Assembly: GCA_949987705.1 (NCBI GenBank) | Contig: OX465282.1 | Coordinates: forward strand, 92,306,070-92,370,069 | Origin: Thereva unica | Lineage: Eukaryota; Arthropoda; Insecta; Diptera; Therevidae | Direction of reading: 5' to 3' | Length of the DNA: 64,000 bases | The notes under the pieces: generated by a model | The model's database searches: none | The model's input: only the letters and a program-made list of their open reading frames with translations | Told to the model about the DNA's origin: nothing | Program-made: the position numbers and the translations under genes | Shown here: one piece after another, positions 11,705 through 21,263 of the stretch | How the letters are laid out: each line of letters starts with the position of its first letter | How positions within the stretch are numbered: position 1 is the stretch's first letter

Positions 11705-13638
11705 AATTCCCAGAATCGTCGAAGCAAGTCGCATTCCTCCTGGGCTTGAGCGCAGAAATTCATCACTACATTATGGAATGATTGAGAATTAGACTCCGGG
11801 TAATCCTCATCTGACTTGTATGGGCCGAACAAAATCCAACCAAAAGAAGTGTTTTGTGCTGTTGGAACATTAGAGTTTCCACGAACGATGCCCTCTTGTA
11901 GGATACTAGAGTAAACTGCGCCAAGAACCATATCAATGTTCCCTGGACAATTAAAGCTGGGGTCGGCCAACGGCAGATGTTTAATATGATTCCAATGAGA
12001 AAAAGTTATTTCGCGCACGGGTAATAAGTTTGTTAGTGATTTAAGTACAAATGCTTTTACTTGTAAATTAGGCTCGCTATTGGAGAAAGGTTGAATTGTA
12101 AAGGTGCTGATGGAACTTGCTGTAGCTGTGACCGTATTTCCTATACCAGACACCTGACACGAAGTGTGGACAGCTTTCAAGCGTAATTTTTGAACCGCTT
12201 GCTTCGTGATAAATGTGGCCTCGGAGCCTGGGTCAACTAACGCACGCAAAACATGATGTTCACCTGTCCCAGAGCTCACTCGTACTAAGAGTGTAGCTAA
12301 TAGGACTTTGTTTCTATCTCGAGCAGTAAACGCATTCAACTGAGTTACTTTTGGTTGCTCGGAGCTTAATAACACTTCGCTATTATTAGTTAATGCTGTC
12401 GATGCAGTAAATTGTGGTTCATTTTGAGAGGATCTCGTGGACTTGTGGAGCAGAGTATGATGTCGTTGCTGGCATAGACGACAAGTTTCGGTGCTAGAGC
12501 AATTGGTTACATTGTGGCTTTGCGCTAAACAGTTCCGGCAGATAGATTTGGATGACACGAATTTAACTCGCTCTTCGGACGACATCTTTGCAAACTTGAA
12601 GCATTTCCTTAACGGATGGTTAGTTCCTTTGCAAAGGGGACATAATATATGGGTCGTGTGGTACGAATGTGATTTCACAGGAAGACCTTTGTTTGACAGC
12701 CTTGAGAAATTAGAAGGTAGAAGAGCTTCAAGAGCACGAAATCTAGATTCGAGAAACTCCTGGAGCTCGGATAATTTGGGCGGCAGATTAGAGGATCCTT
12801 GGGTTTGTTCCCATAATTGCCGAGTGTCACGAGGAAGACGCTCCACTATTAAGTAAATAATGATTGGGTCCCAATTGCCTGTACTAAGCTGTAAATTGTT
12901 AAGAGTCGCCAAAGACTCTCTGGTACGATCAAGCAACTGGCGAATGGCATGAGGGTTTTCAGTTAGAATGTGAGCTTGAGTCAAGAGAGTTCTCAGCGCA
13001 TTATTTACCAGAAATTTAGTATTCTGGTACCTTTTGCAAACTAAATCCCAAGCAATGAGATAATTATGTTCTGTGACATTCAAATGAGATATAAGTGTTT
13101 CCGCCTCACCTTGTAAACATGTCTTGAGGTAATGCATCTTTTGAACTGACGGTATACGTGCGTTTTCATGGATCATGGATGTATACAAGTCATGGAAAGT
13201 TAGCTATGAAGAGTAATCACCGGCGAATTTGGGAATGGTTATACGCGGCAATTTTATGTCCTCAGATACAAACGGGCTCCTTTCAACTGGAATTTCCCCA
13301 CTTACAATTGGCGAAGTGATTGGAGATGGTGAGTGCTGCATGTTACCTAATAGATCATTGAGTGCTCCTTTCTGGTCAAAAAATAATTCCGTGAAATCGT
13401 CACAAGGTTCACCTGTGAAATAAGTGCCAATCCGATTCTCTTTAGACGTACCGCACTTAATTTGCATATCATTAGAGAGAAACCTTTCATTAACCTGATT
13501 CAAGCCTTCTATGCGACCTTGAACATATCCAACACTTCGCAGCCTATCCTTGGGTGCTTTCTTCAAATTTATGACTGCTCTCTTCAATTGTTCAAACAGG
13601 TCTTCTTGTTCCTCAATCAGATTTTTTAGTTCCGCCAT
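11705..13638 (-). pseudogene. BEL-1 Gag and aspartic protease (in-frame stop)
   Basis: It starts at ATG 13638 (MAELKNLIEEQEDLFEQLK, a predicted coiled coil) after a 600-bp leader. The gag core carries LPRITIPKFAGDYSS, then a TAG stop at about 13205. The same frame continues without shift as LTFHDLYTS..YLKTCLQGEAE, so one base change (TGG to TAG fits the family) separates the halves. Next come two Cys-rich knuckles (CPLCKGTNHPLRKC, CRNCLAQSHNVTNC) and a CRLCQQRHH motif. The aspartic protease follows with ALVDPGSEATFIT, and then the BEL-specific downstream segment ending FGWILFGPY. The frame leaves at the CR1-like insertion and resumes in Pol (10085). Confidence 0.88.
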
Positions 13639-14248
13639 GATAGATTCCTAATAATGTGTATGGGATCCAAAACACGTTTTCAAAGAAAAAGAGAATGCGT
13701 GGTTAACCCGTACAATGCAATGTGGCGCTACAGCACAAATTATCGCCCACTTTTAACGAATTCACTCAAGAGAAAACTCACAAAGCAGGTTTGCCACACA
13801 GAACAGAAAGGAAGATAAACCAAATGCAAATTTATTTTTAAGTTAATTATAAATAGATTTATTTTGTAAAATATTCCGTCGCAATGAATAAAGAAAACCT
13901 ATCTAGGCTTCAGCAATTTTACAAGAGATCTATCTTAACTCAAATCACAACAATGTACACCTGGAAGGATAACACATCAACCAACGAGGACGAACTTATG
14001 TGACTTATACTGCGTGCAACGGCCGGGTCCGGTGCAGATTGTCTTTTCACGTTCAGGTATTTATGCACTTAATGTTAAATGGTTAAAACCTGGACTACCA
14101 TGCCACCTTGTTCACCTTTATTATTAATTTTTTTTCCGAATACAATTGCGATTCACGGAAACAAAATCTATCCCAATATGTGCAAATATTTAAAAATGGT
14201 ACTAACCTTTGGAGGGGCGCGGAGAGAATCCGGCTCGAAGGACCAATA
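13639..14248 (-). other. BEL-1 5' leader
   Basis: A 610-bp AT-rich non-coding segment lies between the 5' LTR and the gag start, where primer binding, dimerisation and packaging signals sit in LTR elements. Apart from the primer site I see no distinct motif. Confidence 0.6.
14229..14245 (-). promoter_or_regulatory. BEL-1 primer binding site, tRNA-Tyr type
   Basis: The plus strand reads TCCGGCTCGAAGGACCA, the 17-nt 3' end of eukaryotic tRNA-Tyr including CCA. On the element's strand it is the complement, TGGTCCTTCGAGCCGGA, 3 nt from the 5' LTR. This primes minus-strand DNA synthesis. BEL-2 at 62027-62043 has the same site. Confidence 0.85.
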
Positions 14249-14640
14249 TGTTTAATATCCCGGTTAGACCCCACTTCCAAATAATTGTTCTATTGGTTTT
14301 CAAACTGCTTCCTGACACCGATATTTTCTTCACACAAATCAGGCACAGATGAGCTTAAGATTTCCTGGGTTTCAAATTGCTTCTTGATTGACAAGATAAT
14401 TTCTTCATACAAATTATGCAGCGATAAGGTTTAGATTTTAATTGGTTTATTTAGTATAAATATAATTTTATTTTTAAATAATACAAAAATTCCTTCTTGA
14501 CTGCTCCGGGTTTGAATTTCTATTAAATTTTTTGTTTCTAATATTAATTTTTATGATTTACAGTGATTACTACGATTGATTTATTTATGTAAAGTAGTTT
14601 TTAAATTAAGAATAACAAAGTGTCGAGTTATTCTTCAACA
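14249..14640 (-). repeat. BEL-1 5' LTR
   Basis: The 392-bp LTR begins TGTTTAATATCC and ends TTCTTCAACA on the plus strand, followed by the TSD GATGC at 14641-14645. It would carry the promoter for the minus-strand transcript; no clear TATA box could be singled out in this AT-rich sequence. Confidence 0.92.
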
Positions 14641-14645
14641 GATGC

Positions 14646-17204
14646 AAAGGGGTCAATCCAATGATTGCTTCCATTGCAGCTGTGGGACAGGTCCGCATAG
14701 CTCCGGTAATGGAGAGGCAAGCAAGCCGTTGCAGTTTGCTGCACTTGAGGATCGACGTAACCTGTTTAGTCTTGGTCCACCAAACTATAGCAGCATAAGT
14801 GACAACAGGTTTTACGATCGTATTGTACATCCAGTACATCATTTGTGGGGTAAGAACCCATGTCTTACCCAGAAGCCTTTTGCAAGCCCATATGGCCCTT
14901 GTGGGTTTGCTGATGACGTAGTCAAGTTGAACGTTCCAGTTCAGTCTCTTGTCTAAATTTACTCCCAAATATTTGACTGAGTCTGAGTACTCAACTGTGG
15001 TATCCTGGATACAGATAGGACCTAGGTCCACTTTGTAGCGTTTGGAAAAAAGTACCAGGACAGCTTTATTTGGGCTGATTGACAGACCCTCCTTGGTACA
15101 CCATCTTTGAACTTCTCGCAGTGCCGTTCTCATGACCTCTGTAATGGTCAAGTCAAGCTTCCCAGAGACAATGATGGCAAGATCATCTGCATAACCGATG
15201 ACATCGAAACGAGATTCAGATAGTTTGATCAAAAGCTCATCCACAACTAGTAACCAGAGTAACGGGGATAAGACTCCACCTTGAGGGCACCCCTTAATAG
15301 CCTTAACACTAATGGTGGAGACACCTAGGGTAGAAGAAATGTCACGCTCTGCAAGCATGGCATTTATCCACTCAATCGTGTGAGGATCCAGATTTCTGAG
15401 AGCCAGTGCTCTAGAGATAGAATCATAGCCAGTGTTATCGAAAGCACCTTCGATGTCAAGGAACGCGTATAGGGCAGTTTCTTTAGCGAGGAAGGCTTTT
15501 TCGATTTTACTGACCAGGTGGTGTAAAGCAACCTCTGTTGATTTACCCTTAGAGTAAGCGAACTAGGAGCTATGTAGAGGGAGGGAGAGCTCCAGTTTGC
15601 ACCTAATATGAAAGTCTAGCAGCCTTTCCATTGTTTTCAAAAGAAAAGAGGTTAAGCTGATAGGTCTGTACGATTTAGGCAGCTCCAGAGCCCTGTTGCC
15701 TGTCTGTTGCCCTGTTTCGGGATAAAAACCATCACGACTTTCCTCCAGGTGGTTGGAATATATCCCCAATTGAAGCTGGCTCTAAAGAGGCAGACCAGGT
15801 TGTCGAGGATCAGGTCAAGGCCCTTCTGAAGAAGTGCTGGAAAAATTCCGTCTCCTCCCGGGGACTTATAGGGTTGAAAAGAGGCCACTGCCCATTTAAG
15901 CTTGTCACGGTCGAAGATATTCCCTGAAAGACTGTGGGAATAGCGGTCTGGGATGGTCCTATGACTACACCCAGCATCCAATGGATAAGCGGTCTGGAAG
16001 ATTGACCCTGGAAAGTGCTCTCTGAGCAGGTACCTTAAGGTTTCCTCATGGTTAGAGGTGTAGAAGCCATCCTCCTTTTTGAGAAGGCCCACTCCGTTGA
16101 AGGAGTCTTTAGAAAGTAGCTTTTGGAGTCTAGTCGCCTCTGGTAGAGTCTGAATGCTCTCACAGTGTTTCCGCCAGGCAATCCTTTTGGAACGTCTCAA
16201 CTCCTTGTTGTAGGCTGTTAGGGTGAACCTATATTCATCCCAATACCCGGTATGTTTTGCCCTATTGAACAATCTCCTAACGTTTCTACGCATTGCAGCT
16301 AAACTGTTATTGCACCAGGGCACTTTTCGCGACGATTGAAAGGAAGAGACAGGTTTGCTGTCATGGTAGGAAGAGATCAACACATCAGTAAGCTGCGTGC
16401 GTTTCTCCAGTTCATACACTGAGCTGATAGAAGTCGCAAGCTGGTCTGATTTCGAGGCCACAAGCCCCTGAAACTTACACCAGTTGGTTTTCTTAGGAAC
16501 CAAAGAAGAGGCGCGGATATGTGGAAGGCCTACAATGTCAAATCTAATGTGCAGATGATCCGACAGTGAGGCCTCGTCCGGAACACGGCAGTTTTCAATC
16601 CTGTCGGAGAGAAGCCTGCTCGTGAAGGTGAGGTCCAGCACCTCCTTTCTACTAGCAGTGGTAAAAGTGGGTTTGCATCCTCTATTTGTAATATCTATGT
16701 TATTCATAACAAGAAATTCCAGAAGACACTCACCCCTTTGGTTTACATCGGTACTCCTCCAGATGGAGTGGTGAGCATTTGCATCACAGCCGATGACGAA
16801 TTGCCGGTTCGTGTTGCGACAGAACTCAATGAGATCTTGAACCTCCTGGGGTGGCACTATTGCTACATCCCCGGAAAGTAAGCAGACGCAAGGACGATTT
16901 CTTGGAATCCGTTGGCGGTGGGAACCGCAACCGAGATCGCCACTAGATCTCTGGAAATAAAGTTGGTAATGAAGAGATGAGTGACACGATTGTCAATTAA
17001 AAGGGCAGCGCGAGACGCCCCGCATCTCCGATCATATACTAGTTTACTTGAGGCAGTGGTAAGTCCTCTGACTTTACCATCGGTTACCCAAGGCTCCTGA
17101 ATAAGAGCAAGGGTAAGATGTCTCTCCGCGTAAGTCTTGCACAGGGTGGAGGATGCCCCTTTCGCATGGTGCAAGTTTGCTTGGAATGCCCTTATGGCGC
17201 TCAT
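14646..17204 (-). pseudogene. LOA-1 ORF2 N-terminal part: endonuclease and reverse transcriptase
   Basis: It starts at ATG 17204 (MSAIRAFQANLHHAKGASST), overlapping the ORF1 stop as ATGA. APE endonuclease motifs: ALIQEPWV, VIGCDANAHHSIW, EVLDLTFTSR and SLSDHLHIRF. RT motifs: SFQPYKSPGGDGIFPALLQKG, SYRPISLTSFLLKTMERLL, YAFLDIEGAFDN, KGCPQGGVLSPLLW and the catalytic VIGYADDLAI, with KYLGVNLDKRLNW after it. Breaks: a 1-nt frameshift near 16865 (YFPG motif), another near 15720, and a stop near 15560 before the FAYSKGKST motif. Then comes the BEL insertion at LTPLHL. It is not functional. Confidence 0.85.
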
Positions 17205-18475
17205 TTTTTCTTCAAGGAGCGTTTGACAAGCCCGGTCTTCTTAGCCTGTCTAGGACCCTTTGTCCTACCGTCTTTGCCCTTGGGGGGTGCTGATTTGCCC
17301 CGTGCTCCGACTCCAGGTTCGGCAGGTGTGTTCTTTTTCCGCCCAGCAGTTTGCTCTGCTACAGGCTCCCTGGCGCATGCTGCAGATGATGGGGCCGGAT
17401 TTGGAACAACGCCAGATGGACCTGGAGTCGTTGCGAGAGCAGCTCCGCCGTCAGATGGCCCTATGGCCACGGCATTGCTGCAGTCCTCGGTGACAACAGA
17501 AGCATTGGGAGGTGGCATTTCAGACCCTGTGGTCTGAGTGTCACACGACGAACCCTGCTCTTGTGGCTGCTTCTTCGAAGGATCTTTATCCTTAAGAATT
17601 AGCCTGGTATGAGAAAATCGATAGGCGATTTTCCCCTTAAGACTAATTAACTTAGCCATGGAAGCGGTATCCACTACCATGACCAAGTGAAGTGTATTAT
17701 CATTTACCCGCCCCTGGAGCACTTTCCACTTGTCAGCGGGAACCGAGTTTTGTGCAGCGATAGTAGCCAGCACTTTATGGTTGCTTAATGTACCACTCTG
17801 GGGAAATAGCCACGAATGACGTGAGTTTGAGGGAAATTACCCTCTTCCACCAGAGTAATATCAAGAGCACTCTTGCTCTTAATAAAGGAGACGTTACTCC
17901 TCACCCATTCTGCTGTGTTAGGGTTTGAGCAGACTAACAGCAGCCAGCCTCTTCTTGGGAAGCTCCCCTCGAAAGACGGCTTGACTTCACCGCTCGCTTT
18001 TTCAATTACGACGTCAATGATCGCCTCCTGCAATTGTGCCATTTGCTCAGGTGTCAGGGGGCAGTTGACCATGTCTGTCGAGATGAGGCCAAGCTTGACA
18101 CTGCTTACCACCTGGCTAAAGGTGGGGCGAGTGGGCCCCTTGGCCGTCTTGGTCCTCTTCTGTTCCGGACGTTCCAGAGTTTCCTCCTCTGAGCGAACTC
18201 TCTTCAGCTCAGTTTTTTTTGAGGGCTTTGTTAAAGCTTTTTCCAGGGCCATATCCCTGGAGAGGCCTTTTGCCAGTGCTTCTTGGAAGCATTTCCTCTG
18301 GCGGTTGGAGAGTTTGACAAACCTGGGTTTGTCAAGCTCCATCTTATCCAAGTCTCGGCCAATGGTGGTAGCTCCGGAAATGACCAAACACACACTGACC
18401 GAGTCTGCGTATAAAGACTCATCTTCAGCGACTGACGACCCATCTGTAGAACCAGTGTGCCCAGTGGTTAGTTAA
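17201..18475 (-). pseudogene. LOA-1 ORF1 (Gag-like RNA-binding protein)
   Basis: The frame is open from about 18475 but no ATG is obvious at its start, so the N-terminus may be truncated. A basic lysine/arginine-rich region (KRVRSEEETLERPEQKRTK) comes before a conserved core with FPRRGWLLLVCSNPNTAEW, a segment typical of LOA/jockey ORF1 proteins. A 1-nt frameshift near 17800 moves the reading to VLATIAAQNSVPADKWKV, KGKIAYRFSHTRLILKDK and a Pro/Ala/Lys-rich tail ending RSLKKK. The TGA overlaps the ORF2 ATG (ATGA), which suggests termination-reinitiation for ORF2. No CCHC knuckles are visible. Confidence 0.75.
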
Positions 18476-18480
18476 AGTAA

Positions 18481-18690
18481 AATTTTAGTGAAAAATAAAT
18501 CGTTTTTTTCTATCGGTCCAAAGGTACCGCGGCCCCCAGCTTAGCCTATTGCACTCGACCCCATATCTCACATTTGTACGTCATACCACTTGAACAGGTT
18601 CAGCTTCAAACAAGTGTTTTAGTTTTGGAAAAAAAAAATCGTTTCTAATAAAAATTCTAGTTCGTAAAACTTTAAAAAAGAACAAAACAA
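18481..18690. other. Short unassigned stretch, possible LOA-1 leader
   Basis: Non-coding. It lies just upstream of LOA-1 ORF1 on the minus strand, so it could be the 5' UTR. The junction with the plus-strand RT relic near 18690 is not sharp. Confidence 0.3.
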
Positions 18691-19430
18691 AACAAGGGAG
18701 AAGCACGTATGTGGCATGTCTTTTGCGGAGTTCCCGATTCAAACGGGTGTCTGACAGGGAGACGTCGCTTCGCCACGTCTCTTCAATGCTGTGATCGACG
18801 CGGCTATGCGTGAAGCATACGATGGACGACTCGGGGTTCAATACGACAACAGCAACAACTTCGTAGACAACTTAATGTTCGCCTACGATAGCGCCGTCTT
18901 CGCCAACACGAATGTTGAAGCAACGGACATATTATTCGACATTTCCCGCATCGCCCAGTCATACTGGTTAAAAGTCAATGCTAAAAAGACTAAAGTGCTC
19001 ACAACGGACGGATCGAGGGCCAAGGTTCATCTTAATGGAACCCAAATCGAACAGGTTTCGAGTTGGGATCATCGGCTGAGGAAACGAAAGTGGCTTCGAA
19101 AGCCGGCGTCCACAGCCGCATCGGCCAGGCAACAGCAGCATTCGCCTCGCTCAAGTGGTGCATATGGAGGCGATCAAATATTGCCATCAAAACGATAGAA
19201 CGCCTTTACCGAACGTTGATCCATCCGATCCTTTTTTAACGATCGTAAACGTGGACACTGCTCAAACCGGACGTCAAGAAGCTCGAGGTCTTCCAAATGC
19301 GATGGTTGAGGCAGAATCTCGGTGTCTCACTCCGCGATCGCCTTCGAAACGAGATAAACAAACAAAGATACGACCAGCAGGCACTGATCGAAGAAGAAAT
19401 ACAAAAACGACGACTACTTGCTTCAATTGT
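18690..19430 (+). pseudogene. Non-LTR reverse transcriptase fragment, family R (copy 2)
   Basis: It has NNFVDNLMFAYDSAVFANTN (the catalytic FADD is changed to FAYD), IAQSYWLKVNAKKTKVLTT and LNGTQIEQV. Later frames continue with VSLRDRLRNEINKQRYDQQ. It is the same family as 1858-2643, with similar 5' truncation. The Asp-to-Tyr change plus frameshifts near 19060 and 19180 make it inactive. Both copies start near the same RT region, so the family seems to be present only as 3' fragments here. Confidence 0.72.
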
Positions 19431-19622
19431 TAAGAATTTAGAAGATTTAAAAAAAATGAAGTTAGTTATAGAAAAGGCGAATACTCAATTTTTCACTTTT
19501 ACTACTAAAAGCGAGGGCCTAGATCCGGGTTCTGATCCTCAGGAGCTCCTAACGGAACTTAAAACTAGAATATGTAAACTTCACGACCGTCAAACATCCT
19601 TATCGTTCTTGTCCAACTAACA
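19430..19622 (+). other. Unassigned coding-like tail, charged helical
   Basis: It continues the last frame of the RT relic: a lysine/glutamate-rich stretch (KNLEDLKKMKLVIEKANTQF, then PQELLTELKTRICKLHDRQ) ending at TAA 19618-19620. It looks like a coiled-coil or helical region. I do not recognise it. It could be part of another element fused to the RT relic or the element's own end. Confidence 0.3.
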
Positions 19623-20520
19623 GCCGACACATGACAGTCGACTGGACAATTTAAAACAAATTAAATAATATGTCAACTTCCATATGGGAGAAAATAATTA
19701 AGAAGTCTGACATTGGGTGGTGTGAATAAAAACTGAGTGTACACTTTAAGTGATTCGTTAAAAGTGAACGCTCCGATTTGGTGTGAATAAAAATTTCCTC
19801 ATTTTAATGCAATTCACTTATGGGAAATTTTGGGATTCAATTGTTGAAGTGTCAATGTTCTACGTCAAGTAAGAGTCAAAGCAGGCAAAATTTTTATTTT
19901 TATCAAAAAGCAAAGTTGTTCAGGTAAAATACTAAAAATATCGAAAATGATTGGGTACAGGCTGAAATATGGCGAGAGCTTCCTTTTAGCATTCCTAATA
20001 AGAGTTATAAAGTCTACCGATTTTCGACCCCGGGAAGCCCGCTTTTAGAGGGTTTAGGATCAAAATTATCTTATAGTTTCTCGCTATCGATAAATTAGTC
20101 TAGGAGTTATTCATCTTTGAGTAAATTTTAAAAAATGCTATTTTTTTGTATATGAGTAGATAGGATAGATAGTCTCCCTTTCTAGAACAATTTCTTCCTT
20201 CAAATACATCCTGGAATCACCCGTGAAAATATTAGTCCAACAAAGGGTTCATTGATCGTTGAACAAGTCCCGAATTAAAAGGAAACTCTCTGCCAATTAC
20301 TGCCTGTATCCAATGATTTCCACTATTTCGCTTTTTCGGCTTAATTTGCCTTTACTGAAAATGGAAATTAAAATTTTTTTGAATATTAGTCAGCGGTGAT
20401 TTGGTGATTCCGGTCGCTGTTTAGATTTGAGTTTGAAAATGTTGAGTGGTTACTAACAATTTTTTGGAAAACAATAATGAAGAAACTCGGTTGGAGCTAA
20501 GCCTAAGCCTAAACCTAATA

Positions 20521-20657
20521 CCCAGGACACACAAGCACTCTTAATCTTGATTTTGACGTCAAAATGACGTAGACCCATTCAAAAGATATGGAAATAAAAT
20601 GCAGTCTACGTCATTCTGACGTCATAATCAAGATTAAGAGTGCTTGTGTGTCCTGGG
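20521..20657. mobile_element. Palindromic MITE (137 bp), TA TSD
   Basis: Arms of about 55 bp start CCCAGGACACACAAGCACTC and return as GAGTGCTTGTGTGTCCTGGG, with only a short unpaired centre. TA dinucleotides flank both sides (20519-20520 and 20658-20659), as for Tc1/mariner-type MITEs. It interrupts H1, so it is younger than H1. Transcribed RNA would fold into a long hairpin. Confidence 0.85.
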
Positions 20658-20699
20658 TATAAGCCTGAAAAAATTGAAATTTTCTTATGATATGTAGCT

Positions 20700-20885
20700 G
20701 ATCCGGGCTTTCAACAGCGGCAAAATGATTTGGGAGGTGCGTAGTGCTATATGCACAGGAGCAGATAAATGAACCAAATTTCCGATTTCACGTGAATCAA
20801 TTAAGCCTGCAAAGAAGGATTGGTTGGCAAAAAATAAATTTCCTAGTGCAATTGGTGCTCTAGATTGTACACATGAATTTTATCC
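20700..20885 (+). pseudogene. PIF/Harbinger transposase remnant in H1
   Basis: The plus-strand reading includes WLAKNKFPSAIGALDCTHEF, the first catalytic Asp region of HARBI1-type DDE transposases (normally GAIDGTH or GALDCTH). It is preceded by a lysine-rich helix ending in WLAK. No second Asp or Glu region is kept, and stops occur upstream. Confidence 0.65.
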
Positions 20886-21263
20886 ATCCAGTGTGGATAT
20901 ATTGTACATAATTTCAATAAATTGACGAAATTGTCCACTAAATTGAAGTTTCCTTTTTAATTTTTTACTTTATCGATTATCCCTTCATGTATTTCATCCA
21001 AAAATCAATTTCATCATACATTTTTCATTTTAAAGCTCTTTGCCACTAACCTAAACTTTTACGAGCGTTTATTCACAAACAAACGTAAAAACTGAATTAT
21101 ATTCATACCAAAGTGTGAAGTGTTCACTTTATATGGAGAAATGACAGAGTGAAATACCTTAAAAAAAACCTAATGAAGGTTATTTTTATTCACGCCAAAC
21201 TAAGTGTTCACTCCAAAACATGAAGTGAACACTTGCACTCAGTTTTTCTTTACGCCACCCATT

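Larger units (their letters stand above)
6131..14640 (-). mobile_element. BEL-1: BEL/Pao LTR retrotransposon with nested CR1-like element
   Basis: Two near-identical LTRs (394 and 392 bp, TGTT...AACA) bound an 8,510-bp insertion flanked by the 5-bp TSD GATGC. The minus-strand order is 5' LTR (14249-14640), tRNA-Tyr primer site, leader, gag and aspartic protease (13638-11705), RT, RNase H and integrase (10085-6775), polypurine tract and 3' LTR. Protease-RT-RNase H-integrase order with a YVDD box identifies BEL/Pao. Without the 1.6-kb nested element it is about 6.9 kb, normal for the family. Breaks: an in-frame stop in gag and the nested insertion. Confidence 0.92.
4976..18480 (-). mobile_element. 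LOA-1: LOA/I-group non-LTR retrotransposon, split by a BEL element
   Basis: On the minus strand the order is ORF1 (18475-17201), ORF2 endonuclease and RT (17204-14646), an 8.5-kb BEL insertion (6131-14640), then the RNase H and CCHC C-terminus (6125-5085). Near 4976-5003 the plus strand reads poly-T and TTATTATTATTATAA, i.e. an A-rich (TAA)n 3' tail on the minus strand, as in I-group elements. The RNase H domain after the RT supports the LOA/I group. The 5' end is uncertain; 18480-18690 may be its leader. Confidence 0.75.
19715..21260 (+). mobile_element. H1: Harbinger-type DNA transposon relic, 3-bp TSD
   Basis: The ends GGGTGGTGTGAATAAAAACTGAG and the reverse complement of CTCAGTTTTTCTTTACGCCACCC match imperfectly over about 85 bp, with repeated GTGTGAATAAAA and GTGAACACT motifs inside each end. 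The flanks are ATT (19712-19714 and 21261-21263), a 3-bp TSD. Inside, the plus strand preserves a piece of PIF/Harbinger transposase. H2 (23573-25645) has the same ends in opposite orientation. At 1,546 bp with no open frame it is non-autonomous. Confidence 0.75.

Noticed and set aside
17873..18475. 200-residue plus-strand frame
   Set aside because: Antisense of LOA-1 ORF1, which has family motifs; the plus frame has none.
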